From NCBI RefSeq assembly GCF_035083965.1, contig NC_089735.1:2606001-2670000 (forward strand): a stretch of DNA of 64,000 nt. The letters run 5' to 3'. Origin of the DNA: Branchiostoma lanceolatum (taxonomy: Eukaryota > Chordata > Leptocardii > Amphioxiformes > Branchiostomatidae). Both the position numbers and the translations under genes were made by a program. The notes under the pieces were generated by a model. It saw only the letters and a list, made by a program, of their open reading frames with translations, was not told where the DNA came from and did not search any database. Positions 19,401 to 29,230 of the stretch are shown piece by piece. Numbering within the stretch: the first letter of the stretch is position 1; each line of letters opens with the position of its first letter.

Positions 19401-20931
19401 CCAGTTGGATACGGTCTTTGCAACCCGTAGGTCTGCTTGGGTTGCTATAAAAAGCTCCTTCTGCCAGTTGGATACGGTCTTTGCAACTCGTAGGTCTGCT
19501 TGGAGACTACCATGTCGGACATGTCTTGTCTCGTGTAAAAATAATCAAGGTAGAGTCTACAACATATATGGGTGCTGTCTTGTTTTGTATCTAAGCCTCT
19601 GTCAAACAGCACGAAAATCGATCTGCGAGGTCTTTATGGCATTTCGGCAGTAAATATTAATTATAATAAGAAAAAATAACAATGAAAATAACGATGATAA
19701 TAATGATAATAGTAATAATAATAATGATGATGATGCTAATAACATTGATATTAATAAAAAGTTATAACAGTAGTAATAATGATAATTATAACGATAATGA
19801 TAATGATGATCATGATTATGATGATGATGATGATGATGATGATGATAATAATAATTCTAAATCACCACATCACTAGTATTGTAAGCACAGTGTGTAACAG
19901 TAGCTCAGAGTCCGAGACTATTGATGGTTTAGTTTGAATGTCAATGTTAACGGAGCTTCGTGCATGTTAAACACACAGATATTACCGACCACGAATCACC
20001 GGGGAAAGACGATCCTCCATCGGCAGTGCCTCTATACACAGCTCGTCGTCTAGGTAACGGACTTCTCCTGGGTCCCCATGCGACAGACTGTCCCTATTCA
20101 ATCCTCACGCCAGATCTCTGCTTATATTTTCTTCCATGTATCAGCATATAGGTTCTAGCTTAATCCCAGCTTCTCCCTACTGTACTGAATATGTCTTTCC
20201 CTGCAGAATATGCTTTCAACTCGTGATTCGTACTCATCTTACCTGCCTCAGTAATATAATAGACTTCTGCGTCAAAATGCGTCTGGCTGTTGCCATCTAA
20301 CCAACTACCCAATCCTCGTTACTTACTAGTGCCCATCTTTGCTCAGACGTACTAACAGTGCTTCATCTTTGCTCAGACGTACTAACAGAGCTTCTCAAGA
20401 CCTTGTCTACTTCCAGTCTTTCCTTACAGATGGACTTTTTCACTGCTGATTGAATCTCGCTCACAGTCTCCATCTAACCAGCTACCCAGCCCTCGGTAAT
20501 CACCCGAGTCTACCCATCTTTGCGTCGATGTGCTAACGGAAGTTCTAAAGGCCTTGCTTCATTCCTCCAGTCTATTCTTGCAGAATGGATGTCTCTCTAC
20601 TGGCTGCGTTTTTCCCAGCTACAAAATACATATAGCTATTGGCGCGGGTCTGTCCACTTATCATTCGCTTCTACATGCGGTCCTATGGACTCTATTCTTA
20701 CTTTCATGTTCTTGCTTTTCAGAATTTGAGTTTTGTGTGCTTTTGTAATCTCGTATGATTTCTGATGTCATATATGGTAATCTTTGGAAACTTTTTTCTG
20801 TCCTTTTCTAATCGATGTGCAATTGCAAAAGCAGTGCGTGGACTGTCTCTTATTTGTTAAATCAGTCTTTCTTGTGAAATACAAATCATAATGGTGTCCA
20901 AACTTTTATCTTCAGGTCCTCCATGCGATAA
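13487..20931 (+). CDS. Five-exon gene for a 185-residue protein, probable ciliary/sperm microtubule protein (SPMIP2/C4orf45-like?)
   Basis: Exons 13487-13613, 16047-16270, 17137-17195, 18487-18618 and 20916-20931 (stop TAA 20929-20931). All borders are GT/AG and phases agree, giving 558 nt. The product is basic, Pro/Arg-rich and without signal peptide or membrane segment. Notable blocks are SDYRVNVPDEVRHTGIGT, SPEGSSEVLYLWR, VGEIGWAIPEL and SYTHRYQNPW. From memory these resemble the small flagellar/ciliary microtubule inner protein SPMIP2 (human C4orf45), but I could not check this, so no symbol is given. X-box-like sites just upstream support a ciliary role. The ATG at 13487 is the first in frame, and the upstream frame has only a GTG. 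The last exon codes just five residues (RSSMR). Confidence 0.8.
15051..15217. mobile_element. Hairpin element, about 70-bp arms
   Basis: TAATCTCCAAG...CCACGGTGCGCCGAAAATCG...GCTAGCCAGAGAAGC is followed after a short loop by its near-perfect complement, ending CTTGGAGATTA. It is an almost uninterrupted palindrome in intron 1 of the five-exon gene and a likely hairpin MITE. Confidence 0.75.
15520..15716. mobile_element. TIR element (TGCTAGGGTCACATT family), copy 1
   Basis: The inverted ends TGCTAGGGTCACATT and AATGTGACCCTAGCA are flanked on both sides by TAA (15517-15519 and 15717-15719). GGGGCCCGGCCGGGC-rich subterminal blocks sit inside each end. Related copies lie at 16698-16898 and 43628-43834. 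With no coding capacity and a TAA duplication it is a non-autonomous DNA transposon, PIF/Harbinger-like by its target. Confidence 0.8.
15818..15971. repeat. Interspersed repeat shared with 40668-40823
   Basis: ATGGATGACATCCTCTGGGA, GATGCGAGCG, GTTGCCTTCATTATGAAA and ACACACAGAGAATGGTATA recur in the same order at 40668-40823. No terminal repeats or coding potential were seen, so the family is unclassified. Confidence 0.6.
16698..16898. mobile_element. TIR element (TGCTAGGGTCACATT family), copy 2
   Basis: It has the same internal sequence as the copy at 15520 (CAGTCTTTGGGAACGAAAAG, TTATTTAAGAGCATAGCTTT) and the same GC-rich subterminal palindromes. It lies in the next intron of the same gene. 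Its flanks are TAA on the left and TTA on the right, so a clean duplication is not proven. Confidence 0.75.
17247..17560 (+). mobile_element. tRNA-derived SINE, forward copy of an inverted pair
   Basis: The head GCCGGTGCAATGGCCTAGTT contains an A-box-like TAGTTGGTAGAGTG and a B-box GAGTTCGAACCCC. It continues into a body with CCAAAGACTTATAAAATGGT and CTACCAGTGGATCAGCCCCC. The tail blocks recur inverted at 17585-17835. It lies in intron 3 of the five-exon gene. The tRNA-like head is attached to a repeat body, so it is not annotated as a tRNA. Confidence 0.7.
17585..17835 (-). mobile_element. tRNA-derived SINE, reverse copy of an inverted pair
   Basis: Read on the minus strand this shows a tRNA-like head (CTGGGCTGTGGTGTAGTGG, then a B-box-like GAGTTCAACTCCC). 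It then runs into a body matching the 17247 copy, with ATACCAAAGACTTTATAAAA and CACTGCCAGTGGACTAGCCC. The two copies face each other tail to tail. Confidence 0.65.
18650..19155. mobile_element. Foldback element split by a nested TIR element
   Basis: Left-arm text (GTAGAGTGGATTCATTCCTC, CTGACCGCAGTCATCCCTCA) is complementary to right-arm text (TGAGGGACGACTGCGG, GAGGAATGAGTACACTCTAC). The inner arms GAGCTTTTATTCAGC and GCTGAATAAAAGTTC also pair. The left arm is interrupted at CAGT/GACATC by the TIR element at 18724-18941. Confidence 0.7.
18724..18941. mobile_element. TIR element (CCCTGTCACACTTGTGCGTA family), copy 1
   Basis: The inverted ends CCCCTGTCACACTTGTGCGTA and its complement are flanked by TAA on both sides (18721-18723 and 18942-18944). 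Interior blocks such as GTTTGCAGCCGAA are shared with the copies at 52152 and 52400. It is inserted inside the foldback element at 18650-19155 and is therefore younger than it. Confidence 0.8.
19258..19307 (+). pseudogene. Decayed duplicate of the end of exon 4 of the five-exon gene
   Basis: CCCCCGACTAACCCAGTGTC and onward copies the exon 4 end (CCCCCGACCCGCCCGGTGTC). It still reads PPTNPVSTIGDLPPMS, against PPTRPVSTVGDLPSR in the gene, and then meets a TAG supplied by the hairpin element at 19309. The exon 4 donor is not preserved. It is either a relic or an alternative terminal exon. Confidence 0.6.
19309..19510. mobile_element. Hairpin element with an extra third arm
   Basis: GTAGTCTCCAAGCAGACCTA with GGCAGAAGGAGTTTTTATAG is followed by its complement. 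A second copy of the complementary arm (GTTGCTATAAAAAGCTCCTT) then ends CTTGGAGACTAC. The left flank CCATGTC and right flank CATGTC suggest a target duplication. It inserted at the end of the duplicated exon fragment at 19258-19307. Confidence 0.75.
19664..19862 (+). repeat. AT-rich trinucleotide tract (AAT/GAT)
   Basis: Nearly 200 bp of ATAATGATAATAATA-type sequence, ending in (GAT)n around 19815-19850. It is a simple repeat in intron 4 of the five-exon gene. The open frame across it is low-complexity and not coding. Confidence 0.85.
20290..20600. repeat. Diverged tandem duplication in intron 4
   Basis: CATCTAACCAACTACCCAAT with CCCATCTTTGCTCAGACGTA near 20295-20345 recurs as CATCTAACCAGCTACCCAGC with CCCATCTTTGCGTCGATGTG near 20470-20530. 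Inside the first copy a 31-bp unit (CATCTTTGCTCAGACGTACT...) is itself doubled. No coding signal was seen. Confidence 0.6.
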
Positions 20932-21590
20932 CAGCTCTTGCTTCATCCTGACTCGGGCAGTGAAACGGAAACCAAAGTGCCGAAAGCCGATGAGATTTTC
21001 ACGCACGCCATTTTAGTCTGTGTTACACATACTTTGTAGTAGATCAGTTGTAGATCATGTTTGAGAGTTGAGCACACATTATGGAATATTTTGATACTTT
21101 TTCACTCGTGATCGAAGAGATTCCTGGTTTGTATTGATGAACATATTGTATATTGACGACGAACAAATTATTTAGAAAAAAAGTCGAATGTTTGAGAAAT
21201 GAAACTGCGTATGCTGCTATCACATGTTTTAGAAGCTTTTTGATCAGTGATATGAGATTTGCAATGTAAGGGAAAGTGAGTTTGATCAGTGTTATCTATG
21301 TGGGTTGAGCTTCACCATGAGGAGATGTTATTTGGATGTGGTTACATCTCGTGTATGTGGTATAAAAACAATCAAGGAGGCAATTGATGGAGATTCCAGC
21401 ATCAGAGGAATGATTAGAGATTAGTGAATGAATCGCTGTGAACTGGAATTGCAATGAATGCATCTGTTCATTATTATGCTACCTTCACTCTGGTTGATTT
21501 GGAGATATAAAGTTTGCTGATCTCCTCAAATTGATGTATGCACTATGTTTTGTGCGATGATTAAAGCCATTGTTATCCCACCAATATGTG
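20932..21590 (+). other. Probable 3' UTR of the five-exon gene, ending after ATTAAA
   Basis: After the TAA at 20929-20931 there are about 650 bp of AT-rich sequence with no continuing frame. A polyadenylation-signal variant ATTAAA lies at 21560-21565, followed by GTTATCCCACC and a GT-rich stretch (TATGTGTGTGG). The extent is inferred from these signals only. Confidence 0.45.
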
Positions 21591-22406
21591 TGTGGTAATT
21601 TGTTATGGTATATTTGAGGCATCTAACCTGTAGCACTCACTCACTGCCTGTGAACTCAACGTTTCAAAGTGAACAATCCCCTCCAACCAACTGTACAGTA
21701 TGATTAACGTACCCCAAAGCAACATAACAAACAATTGTGGGTTAGCAAACGAATTTGTTGGAAACGCTTTATTCAGAGATATTTCTCTTTTTTCCCCCCT
21801 TTTTTTAACGAGTTTGCTCAGTGCAAGGCCACATGGACCACTTCTGGACACTGAACTAACGCTCACTGTCTTCAACTATCCGGCTATGCTAGACATCCAC
21901 TCCTAAACGGCTTTGTCTTTACGATATATCTCAGTTAAGTTTAAAACCAAAACGAGACAAAACAGTAACATATGATGATATGGTTGCATCTGGTTCGATA
22001 GAATCTCTGAGTACTATAGTACAGTGTGATATGCCAAAGCTGACCTTCTGTAATACATTGTCGTTGAACATGAACAATAACCCTACATTCCATATATCAG
22101 AAACGGTGCTTAAACAAGCATCTAAATCTCCACATATAAATAATTTTGATAGCTGTAAATCTAACATATGTACATGGCTTGTTGCGCAATATACGTGCTC
22201 TGTACAAAATTTGAAGCCATGTCGTGCGGCACGAGGAAATGGCTGACAAGGGTCATCTCTGTAAACCGGACGAGAGGCGTAGACGTGGTCGTCCTTCTTT
22301 GACACTTAAAAGGTAACAGAAGGACTTCAGGATGATGAACTTTGCCCTGTCATGATCAACATGACTTATGGAGAACCTGGTGCCACCTCACAGAGTAACA
22401 GGTCAA

Positions 22407-22616
22407 TAAATGCAGAAATGTTCGCGGGGATTTATTTTCCCAGTAGTGAGAAAATGGAAAGTTCGCGGTGGTTTTGAGTTCGCGTTTGAAACAATAGTAG
22501 CGACTAGCGATACAGTCACACAATGGAACGGCTTTTCGCGGAGGTTTTAAGTTCGCGGTAAAGAGTTCACGGCGAAAAACGCGAACATGAAACCACCGCG
22601 AGCATTTCTGCATTTA
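22407..22616. mobile_element. TIR element with TTCGCGGTGGTTTT-type ends
   Basis: The ends TAAATGCAGAAATG and CATTTCTGCATTTA are inverted. Inside are GTTCGCGGTGGTTTTGAG and GTTTTAAGTTCGCGG blocks. Diverged relatives appear at about 2735-2900 and 10765-10880 in GMCL1 introns. It lies immediately 3' of micropeptide gene A. Confidence 0.6.
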
Positions 22617-22681
22617 TAATATGTGGCAAAAAACACGTTGGGTGGGTATATATCTACGAAGAAGGGCCTGTGTGCATGACG

Positions 22682-22789
22682 TTAGAAAAAGACTGTCTCC
22701 AAGAAGACGTAGAACAGCAAACACAAGATGCCGATGATCAGGAAGTTGATGACCAACAGTTGGACAGTCTGAACCGTTGACGAATCCAT
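22682..22789 (-). CDS. Membrane micropeptide A, 35 aa, phospholamban/sarcolipin-like
   Basis: ATG at 22789, TAA at 22682-22684. The peptide has a short acidic N-terminus (MDSSTVQT), one hydrophobic helix QLLVINFLIIGILCLLFYVF and the tail LETVFF. The core Q.L..NF..I has the spacing of phospholamban residues Gln29, Leu31, Asn34, Phe35 and Ile38, which in that family contact the calcium pump SERCA. A SERCA-regulating peptide in the endoplasmic or sarcoplasmic reticulum is therefore the leading hypothesis. An acceptor-like TTGCAG lies 12 bp before the ATG, so the coding exon probably follows a non-coding exon, as in phospholamban. It is the first of six tandem copies on this strand and one of the most diverged. 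Confidence 0.72.
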   Translation of the reverse strand: MDSSTVQTVQLLVINFLIIGILCLLFYVFLETVFF

Positions 22790-24475
22790 TTTCCCCTCTT
22801 CCTGCAACTGATGACAAGAAACAATCTTCAGAAAACTATTTCACACATTGATACCTACTTGTGGAAACAATTTTAGCCAGGTGCATATCCTATTCTAGCC
22901 CCGGTTAGCCCCTCTGAACGCTTCTCAGCAAAGACTATATAGTCGGCAATGGAAGCGATACACAGTTCTAGGTACCAGATCTTCACAAAAGTTATGTATC
23001 ACCATTGGCATTGTTATAGCGACTTGCCGCATTCGTTGGACAACAGATTACATCAGCCGCAACGGGTGATTAAGACCACACTAGTAAAGCAGAAGACAGC
23101 CTCCTTGACGAGAAAATATTGATGCACTCTATCGTTTTGGATAATTCATAATAATCAAGAAGTAAGAACATACCCAAATCCTAGCCTTGCTCTAGCACCT
23201 CTGTAGACGGGCACCTGTGGAGAGATGCGTACGGGAGGGATGAGAGCTAGTCAAGACACACAGGGTAAAGACATCTAATATAGGTACTTCGTGCTCAATC
23301 AGCAAATCTATCAGTCCAGCACAGCATTGCTTTTCAAATCAGTTTAGCGCCCTCTCTCTTAGGACAATCACAACATTTTCCAACACAGTGTTTACGACAC
23401 CCACTGATTCGTACGCCGTTCATTACAAAAGTGTTCCTGCTTTCTACATCTTTAATTAATTAAAGAAAAAGTGGGATCATTCGTCTTCCACTGTCTCGGA
23501 AAAAGAAGCCGAACCCAATAAGTTAGAACTTAGTGTCAGTAGTTAAGACTAGAGTAGTCATATGTTACATTGTTCATCATTGGGACATTAAGATCAACAG
23601 TAAGCAACGATCTATATAGAATATTCTACTTGTACATAGCTGAAAGAAGAAAGTTCGTGACGGCGAAGAAAGCAACAGGGCGCATTACACGGAAGAAGCA
23701 AAAAAGGTTGGAACGGAAAAGAGCAAATTAAAGTCTTTAACAAATCTGAAACATTCTAAGACTAGAGGACGATGTCGCCAGGCACCAGCTGCATCGCTGC
23801 ATGTTGTGGGTGAGGCGGGGATTTGGCCTGCTGTGAGTACACTTAAATGACACATTTGGTGCCTGGCGCATATGGCACGCGGTGATAGCGTACCCTTATA
23901 TGCACATAGTTTGCAAAAAAGACGTCAGCAGCAAAAGAAGACTGAGTTAGTGACAGACGAGGGCAGCAGCTGTGAATGTGCAGTACCTGGTGGGATGTAA
24001 GTTTTTCTTCAACCACCCCGCCATTGCAACAAGGCTTCCTGGGAATCATCCAATCATTCACCAGCTTCCGACCAGCCATCACGTGGTCCAATACTGTGTT
24101 CTGATTGGTCACTGACGATGTCAAACTAACCCCTCAAATCTCTACCATAAGTATGATTTGATGAGCACATCAATTCACTTGTTTACAAACGGTTAACAGA
24201 AATAGAAAAACAACACACATTCGCTTCTCTGTAGCGGCACAATTCCAACCATAAGATATTAGGGCCTGAAATATGTCTACTCTATTTGTACATTGTAAAT
24301 GTATTAAATGCAATCATCATTCTCTGACAAATTTACAAATATACTATTGACACGTTCAGAAGGCTGCTCTGTATTTACTTAATCTGAATCTTGCCTGTGA
24401 CCCTTTTTACTTGTTTCAATGTTACATCTCATTCTACTGATACAACACTGGGTACTTAGTGTCAACGTCTATCTT
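22790..24475. other. Spacer between micropeptide genes A and B
   Basis: There is no recognisable protein exon. A donor-like CCACCAG|GTACTG on the minus strand at about 23987 is a possible end of a non-coding first exon for gene A. The rest is AT-rich single-copy-looking sequence. Confidence 0.4.
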
Positions 24476-24583
24476 TTAGAAGAAAAACGTTTCGAGGAAT
24501 ACATAAAAGATGACACACAAACATGCGATCACCAAAAAGTTGATGACCAACATCTGGGCGTTTTTGACAGTGTCGGCGTCCAT
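24476..24583 (-). CDS. Membrane micropeptide B, 35 aa, same family
   Basis: ATG at 24583, TAA at 24476-24478. N-terminus MDADTVKNA, then QMLVINFLVIACLCVIFYVF and the tail LETFFF. It is the most divergent member of the six in the membrane segment (Met for Leu, Val for Ile, extra Cys), yet it keeps the Asn-Phe pair, the Glu near the end and the terminal FFF. Third-position differences from the other copies are frequent (for example AACTTTTTG against AACTTCCTG), which argues for selection on the peptide. No clear acceptor is seen close to the ATG. Confidence 0.7.
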   Translation of the reverse strand: MDADTVKNAQMLVINFLVIACLCVIFYVFLETFFF

Positions 24584-25405
24584 CTTGTAGATCTTCCAGG
24601 CAGATTTCCCTTTGATACCCGACAGTTGTCTCTAGAAAACAAAAGGGCACCCGTACGTACGCACTGTCTATTACTCTTGTAAACGTAACGATGGAAATAT
24701 GCCGTCCGGTTATCTTTCGTTTTGTAAGACAGCAAATCTGTCAATGAAACCTTTCGTCCATAAGCAAAAGAAGAAAGTAATTAAGACCCGCATAAGACCA
24801 CGTATCGAATACTGTTTTGAATTAATGACAAATTGCTGTTGACGTATATGTTAGCAATCAACGAAAGTAAAACGTCATATCAAAGCGTATTGAATTAGAC
24901 CTTGACAGGACAACGAATGAAAACAAAACTTACAATGTTGCCCCACACTCTTCACAAAGACGAAGACACCACAAAGACAAGCATTTATTCCATTTTAACT
25001 CTTTGAGCGAAAGAGTAGACTGTACTGCGCGCAGAAGAATGTAGATATACAATGAGAACAGCAGAAACATATCTTAGTACCCACTTTAATCAGATGACTT
25101 ATTTTGCATGGTCGGCAAGGGTAGGGCAACTGTGGTTACTATAAAATGTTTTGGAACTTGTGGTAAAAGAAGAGACAAGGAAACCTGTACATATGAAATG
25201 TGAATATATGATTTTGCTCATGATGTTAACATTGCATGCATTCATACCAATATAAACCGACAGTCATTTGCTTACATATGGCTATCATGGCATACACGTA
25301 TCTTTAGAGAGCAGCATATTTGTTAAGTGATACGGGAAGACAACATACATGCGTACACAGGGTGAACATACTCATTCTAAAAGCGAAGAGAGTGTTCCCG
25401 GAGTG

Positions 25406-25519
25406 TTAGAAGAAGAAGATTTCCAGGAAGATATAGAAGACAGCACCCAAGATCCCGATGATCAGGAAATTGATCACAAGAAGTTGGACTTGCTGGAGTG
25501 TTCCTTTGTCAAGCTCCAT
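25406..25519 (-). CDS. Membrane micropeptide C, 37 aa, same family
   Basis: ATG at 25519, TAA at 25406-25408. N-terminus MELDKGTLQQ, then VQLLVINFLIIGILGAVFYI and the tail FLEIFFF. Two residues are added at the N-terminus relative to A and B, a length shared with D, E and F. It reads Gly-Ala where others have Cys-Phe. An acceptor-like CCACCAG lies just upstream of the ATG (about 25529). A strong donor-like CCAG|GTAAGT near 27236 on the same strand could end its non-coding first exon. Confidence 0.75.
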   Translation of the reverse strand: MELDKGTLQQVQLLVINFLIIGILGAVFYIFLEIFFF

Positions 25520-26285
25520 ATTCTCTACCCTGGTGGTTCTCCGCTCTCACTGTCTGTCAGAAATCTGTCTTTTATTTGAAAGGAGACTCAAACCGAGTGT
25601 TTGTGATGATCTTCCGCAGTGTTCGGATGGTCTTGTTTTCTGGTCAGCGACGAGCACACAACAGACAGCAACCAACGCCTTCTACACACACATGGGCACA
25701 GGGAGACGACACAAACAGGCAGTCGTCAACATGTGAAGCTTAAGTCGCTACCGACATTAGTCACAGTCAAACCTGTACAAGTGACCACTTCTACATAAGG
25801 ACCACCTGGCCATTGATACACAGTCAAACCTGTACTAGTGACCACCTCTACATCAGGGCTTAGAGTATTTTCCCCATCGACCCAACCATCTGTCTACTGT
25901 GGCCATTTTTGTCAAGTCCGTTCAGTGGTCACTATAGACAAGTTGGACTGTTGTGCAGGAATGGGTTAACTGGCGGTTGTTCAGGTGAAGTGGTGGGAAA
26001 GTAAGCGTCGGAGCTAAATGCGGCCAACTAAGACTGCAGCAAAGAAATATAAACAGCAACTGAAGCAGCAAAGACGCCTGTTGGTGTCACGGACAGTCGA
26101 CTGGTCGCTGTGTTTATAGAACAGAAAACGGAGCTGGCAAAATGCGAGCTGTATGCACGTCTGCACACCCCAGGGGATGAAATGGCATTACCAAGAAGCT
26201 GCGGGGGTTCCGAGGAAATGTTCGCCGCCATTCAAAAGGTAAAGAAAAGATGTCAGGGAAGAACGGCAGGACTATAACAAAGCAG

Positions 26286-26646
26286 GATATTTGGAGTTTC
26301 TTCTAACACAACCAGGTAATCTCACCTGCTGACGTTTCGGTGTCTGTCAGACACCTTCTTCAGAGCTTCTGACTGGAGTATTGCTTCTCACCGCTATAAG
26401 TAGCCGATGTAGGTGAACCGAGACGAGGGGTGATACAAGCTCAGCCAGATTTGGGATTGCGTTCTCGCCGCAAAAGCGCCACCTACATCGGCTACTTATA
26501 GCGGTGAGAAGCAGTACTCCAGTCAGAAGCTCTGAAGAAGGTGTCTGACAGACACCGAAACGTCAGCAGGTGAGATTACCTGGTTGTGTTAGAAGAAACT
26601 CCAAATATCCTATGTTCTACCAACCTGATGAAATCATTTTGGGAAA
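26286..26646 (+). mobile_element. Foldback retroelement with 13-bp target duplication and hammerhead-like motifs, copy A
   Basis: It is flanked by identical 13-bp sequences, TATAACAAAGCAG (26273-26285 and 26647-26659). Long inverted arms (GGATATTTGGAGTTTCTTC and its complement) enclose a spacer. The right arm reads on the plus strand CTGAAGA, a 7-bp stem hairpin (GGTGTCT/AGACACC), GAAAC, GTC at 26532-26564. The left arm carries the same on the minus strand at 26331-26363. The right terminus ends ACCAACCTGATGAAATCATTTT. It is interpreted as a Penelope-type or retrozyme copy. Confidence 0.75.
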
Positions 26647-26888
26647 TATAACAAAGCAGTTTTATTATTGGCAGCACGTCCATTCAAGACATGTATGACA
26701 GGATTATTAGACGACTGTAAGGTGTTTTGGGTTAACACGTAATAAATGTAGAATAGATGGATGTGGTACGCACATTATCAAAGAATATAATATTGGAAAT
26801 CCAAACAGTAACAACGAAATAAACAAAAACATGACTGTGATTAGATATGAAAACCAGAGAGACCATCGGTATCAACACTAGAGGAATG

Positions 26889-27175
26889 AGTTACACACAT
26901 GTACGAGTTGCACACATGTACGAGTTACACACATGTACGAGTTACACACATGTACGAGTAACACACATGTACGAGTAACACACATGCACATGTACGAGTT
27001 ACACATGTACGAGTTACACACATGTACGAGTTACACACATGTACGAGTTACACATATGTACGAGTTACACACATGTACGAGTTACTTACATGTACGAGTA
27101 ACACACATGCACATGTACGAGTTACACATGTACGAGTTACGCACATGTACGAGTTACACACATGTACGTACTCAA
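26889..27175 (+). repeat. 17-bp minisatellite (ACACACATGTACGAGTT)
   Basis: About 17 copies of a unit ACACACATGTACGAGTT, with shortened variants such as ACACATGCACATGTACGAGT. The unit contains the palindrome CATGTACATG-like CATGTACG. The open frames on the plus strand are repeat by-products. Confidence 0.85.
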
Positions 27176-27726
27176 CATACAGACATACACATACATTGAC
27201 TATTTCATGTAAAGTGTGGTGTCCCACAGACTTACCTGGAATCGTTCTGATGTTTTCGGTTGGTCAGTCTCTTGAAAGCTGGCTCGCTTCTGTAAGGAAG
27301 AGCATGGGGTGTTTGTAACGAAACGATGGAATCTGCTAGTCTTCAAACTCCGGTCCACCATGAAATAAACGTTTTACAACAACTTGATGGTTTGTCATGG
27401 GGGTTAAATGCTTCTATACTTACGTATATTGCAATATCACATGACGATGCGATTCACCTAGTAAAGTTATCTATCAAAATGGATGTTGCTAAGACTTATG
27501 TGTCCATCGCTTAAGTGTCTTGTCAAATATTCTATTTTCTACAATGTGCAATTGGCGGGAGAATATACGTAGTGTAAAATTTGAGTCCACCGCCACTTTG
27601 TCCATTTATTTTGTATATTTGATGTCTCTTTGAATAAACAACAACAAAATAACTACAGCTACATGTACTGCATTAACGCTATATCGCCACTGGGCATCAT
27701 CTCCCACTCTGCATCTCAACATGCTT

Positions 27727-27727
27727 A

Positions 27728-27779
<52 letters not shown>

Positions 27780-27872
27780 GTTGGTTGGTTGGTTGGTTGG
27801 TTGGTTGGTCGGTCGGTTGGTCGATCGATCGATCGATTGATTGCTTGTTTGTTTGCTTGCTTGCTTGCTTGA
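27727..27872 (+). repeat. Tetranucleotide tract (GATT, GGTT, GGTC, GATC, GCTT)
   Basis: A run of GATT changes stepwise into GGTT, GGTC, GATC and GCTT blocks. It is a compound microsatellite with a single-step change between neighbouring motifs. Confidence 0.9.
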
Positions 27873-28364
27873 ATTTCTTGACAGTTGGATGTCCCATTCA
27901 ATTCTGGCAAAGTAATTTTCAATGGGGCACAGACTACGAAAACAGTAAAATTATCAGATTGACAAAGAAAATAAATTTGTGACAAAATTGTAACACAAGT
28001 AACAGAGGATTGTTGAGACATAAGAAACAGAATCGGCCTTTTCATAGTAACAATCATACAGATTGAGCCACAGGTTGTTATTGTAGATGACGTAAATTAT
28101 GTGGCATCCATCCATGTATAAAGATATCAATTTCCTCAGACATTTGAGCTGCAATCCTCTCATTCATTCTCTTTTCATTTCATTTATTTACCCTGGGTCA
28201 AAATAATCCTTTTCTTACTCTGCTTTGCATCACCTTCCCGCCCTACGACTAGCTTACGGTCCGTGCAGGTCTAACTAGATTGCCACAAACAGCAAATGTC
28301 AACAACATCTAAAGGAGGCCATGGATACATGCCCTACACCTGCCGTCAGTTACATGTAAGTTAG

Positions 28365-28446
28365 CCTGGGGTCCAGTTTTGTTTGCTTTGGCCCGCTCCG
28401 CTCCGCTATCCGCCAACTAACAGCGAACAAGGCTGGACCCCAGGCT
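28365..28446. repeat. Short palindrome (AGCCTGGGGTCCAG...CTGGACCCCAGGCT)
   Basis: Inverted ends TAGCCTGGGGTCCAG and CTGGACCCCAGGCTA are separated by about 50 bp containing GCCCGCTCCGCTCCGCTATC. It is a possible minimal MITE and no duplication is defined. Confidence 0.55.
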
Positions 28447-29230
28447 ACAGCTAAGTGCCTGTTATCTTCCCGGATTGCATACGTTGTGTATTTGTAATTT
28501 GCACTTGCAATTTTTTAAGCCGACGAACTGAAAAATATTCATGTGAGACTGGGAAGGTAGGATCAAACCTTCCTGCGTCGATGACATTGCAATCCCGATA
28601 TGCTACTGTTACAATACGAGTTATTTCTTCATAGTTATATCTGTTATTCATATATGCAGCTTTCAAGTGCTATGCAGCCTTACCCACTTTGCGTGACTAT
28701 ATCTAGATGGACATGGAATGCTAAAATATAGTAGCACGAAATGGAAACATCATTATGCGATAAAGCAGATAACGACACACAAAAACAGACGGACGCCAAC
28801 GGACAGAAAAGCTTTAATCACAAACAACTTTGATGACACTCTAAACAACACATAGGACGTTCAGTGCCCTTAAAGTAACATTGTAGTGTTGGTGGTCTGG
28901 TGCAAGCCCGCATCTTTATACAGCAAGCAATGTTTGTTTATCTTTACCAATAAGTTTAACTACAGCATGCTCTACGAAAGCCACTTCTAGCTACGGGCAT
29001 CGGAATGCCTTGAAATAAGGTACAAAGTCACTTCATAGATAAACCGCTGTGCTCAGAACGACTTAAGTGTGTCTTCTCATGTCTCAGGCTTTCATGGCAT
29101 TGTGCTAACATTTCACTAGCCACCCACATTCCATAGCAGAACGTTTTCTTTTTTAAAGTATCACATGTTGGAGTAGAAGTGTAGACGTAAGCAGTTTCTA
29201 AGACATGGTTCTTTAACAACCTCACAGATA

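Larger units (their letters stand above)
25520..29230. other. Spacer between micropeptide genes C and D, repeat-rich
   Basis: It holds the foldback element at 26286-26646, the CATGTACGAG minisatellite at 26889-27175, the tetranucleotide tract at 27727-27872 and the small palindrome at 28365-28446. No protein exon was recognised. Confidence 0.5.

Noticed and set aside
22614-22817. 67-residue frame overlapping micropeptide A
   Set aside because: It is another frame of the same region; only the 35-residue frame is conserved across the six copies.
26933-27318. Frames with HTCTSYTHV repeats
   Set aside because: 17-bp minisatellite.
27697-28057. Frames rich in NQPTNQP or VGWLVGW
   Set aside because: Tetranucleotide microsatellite translation.
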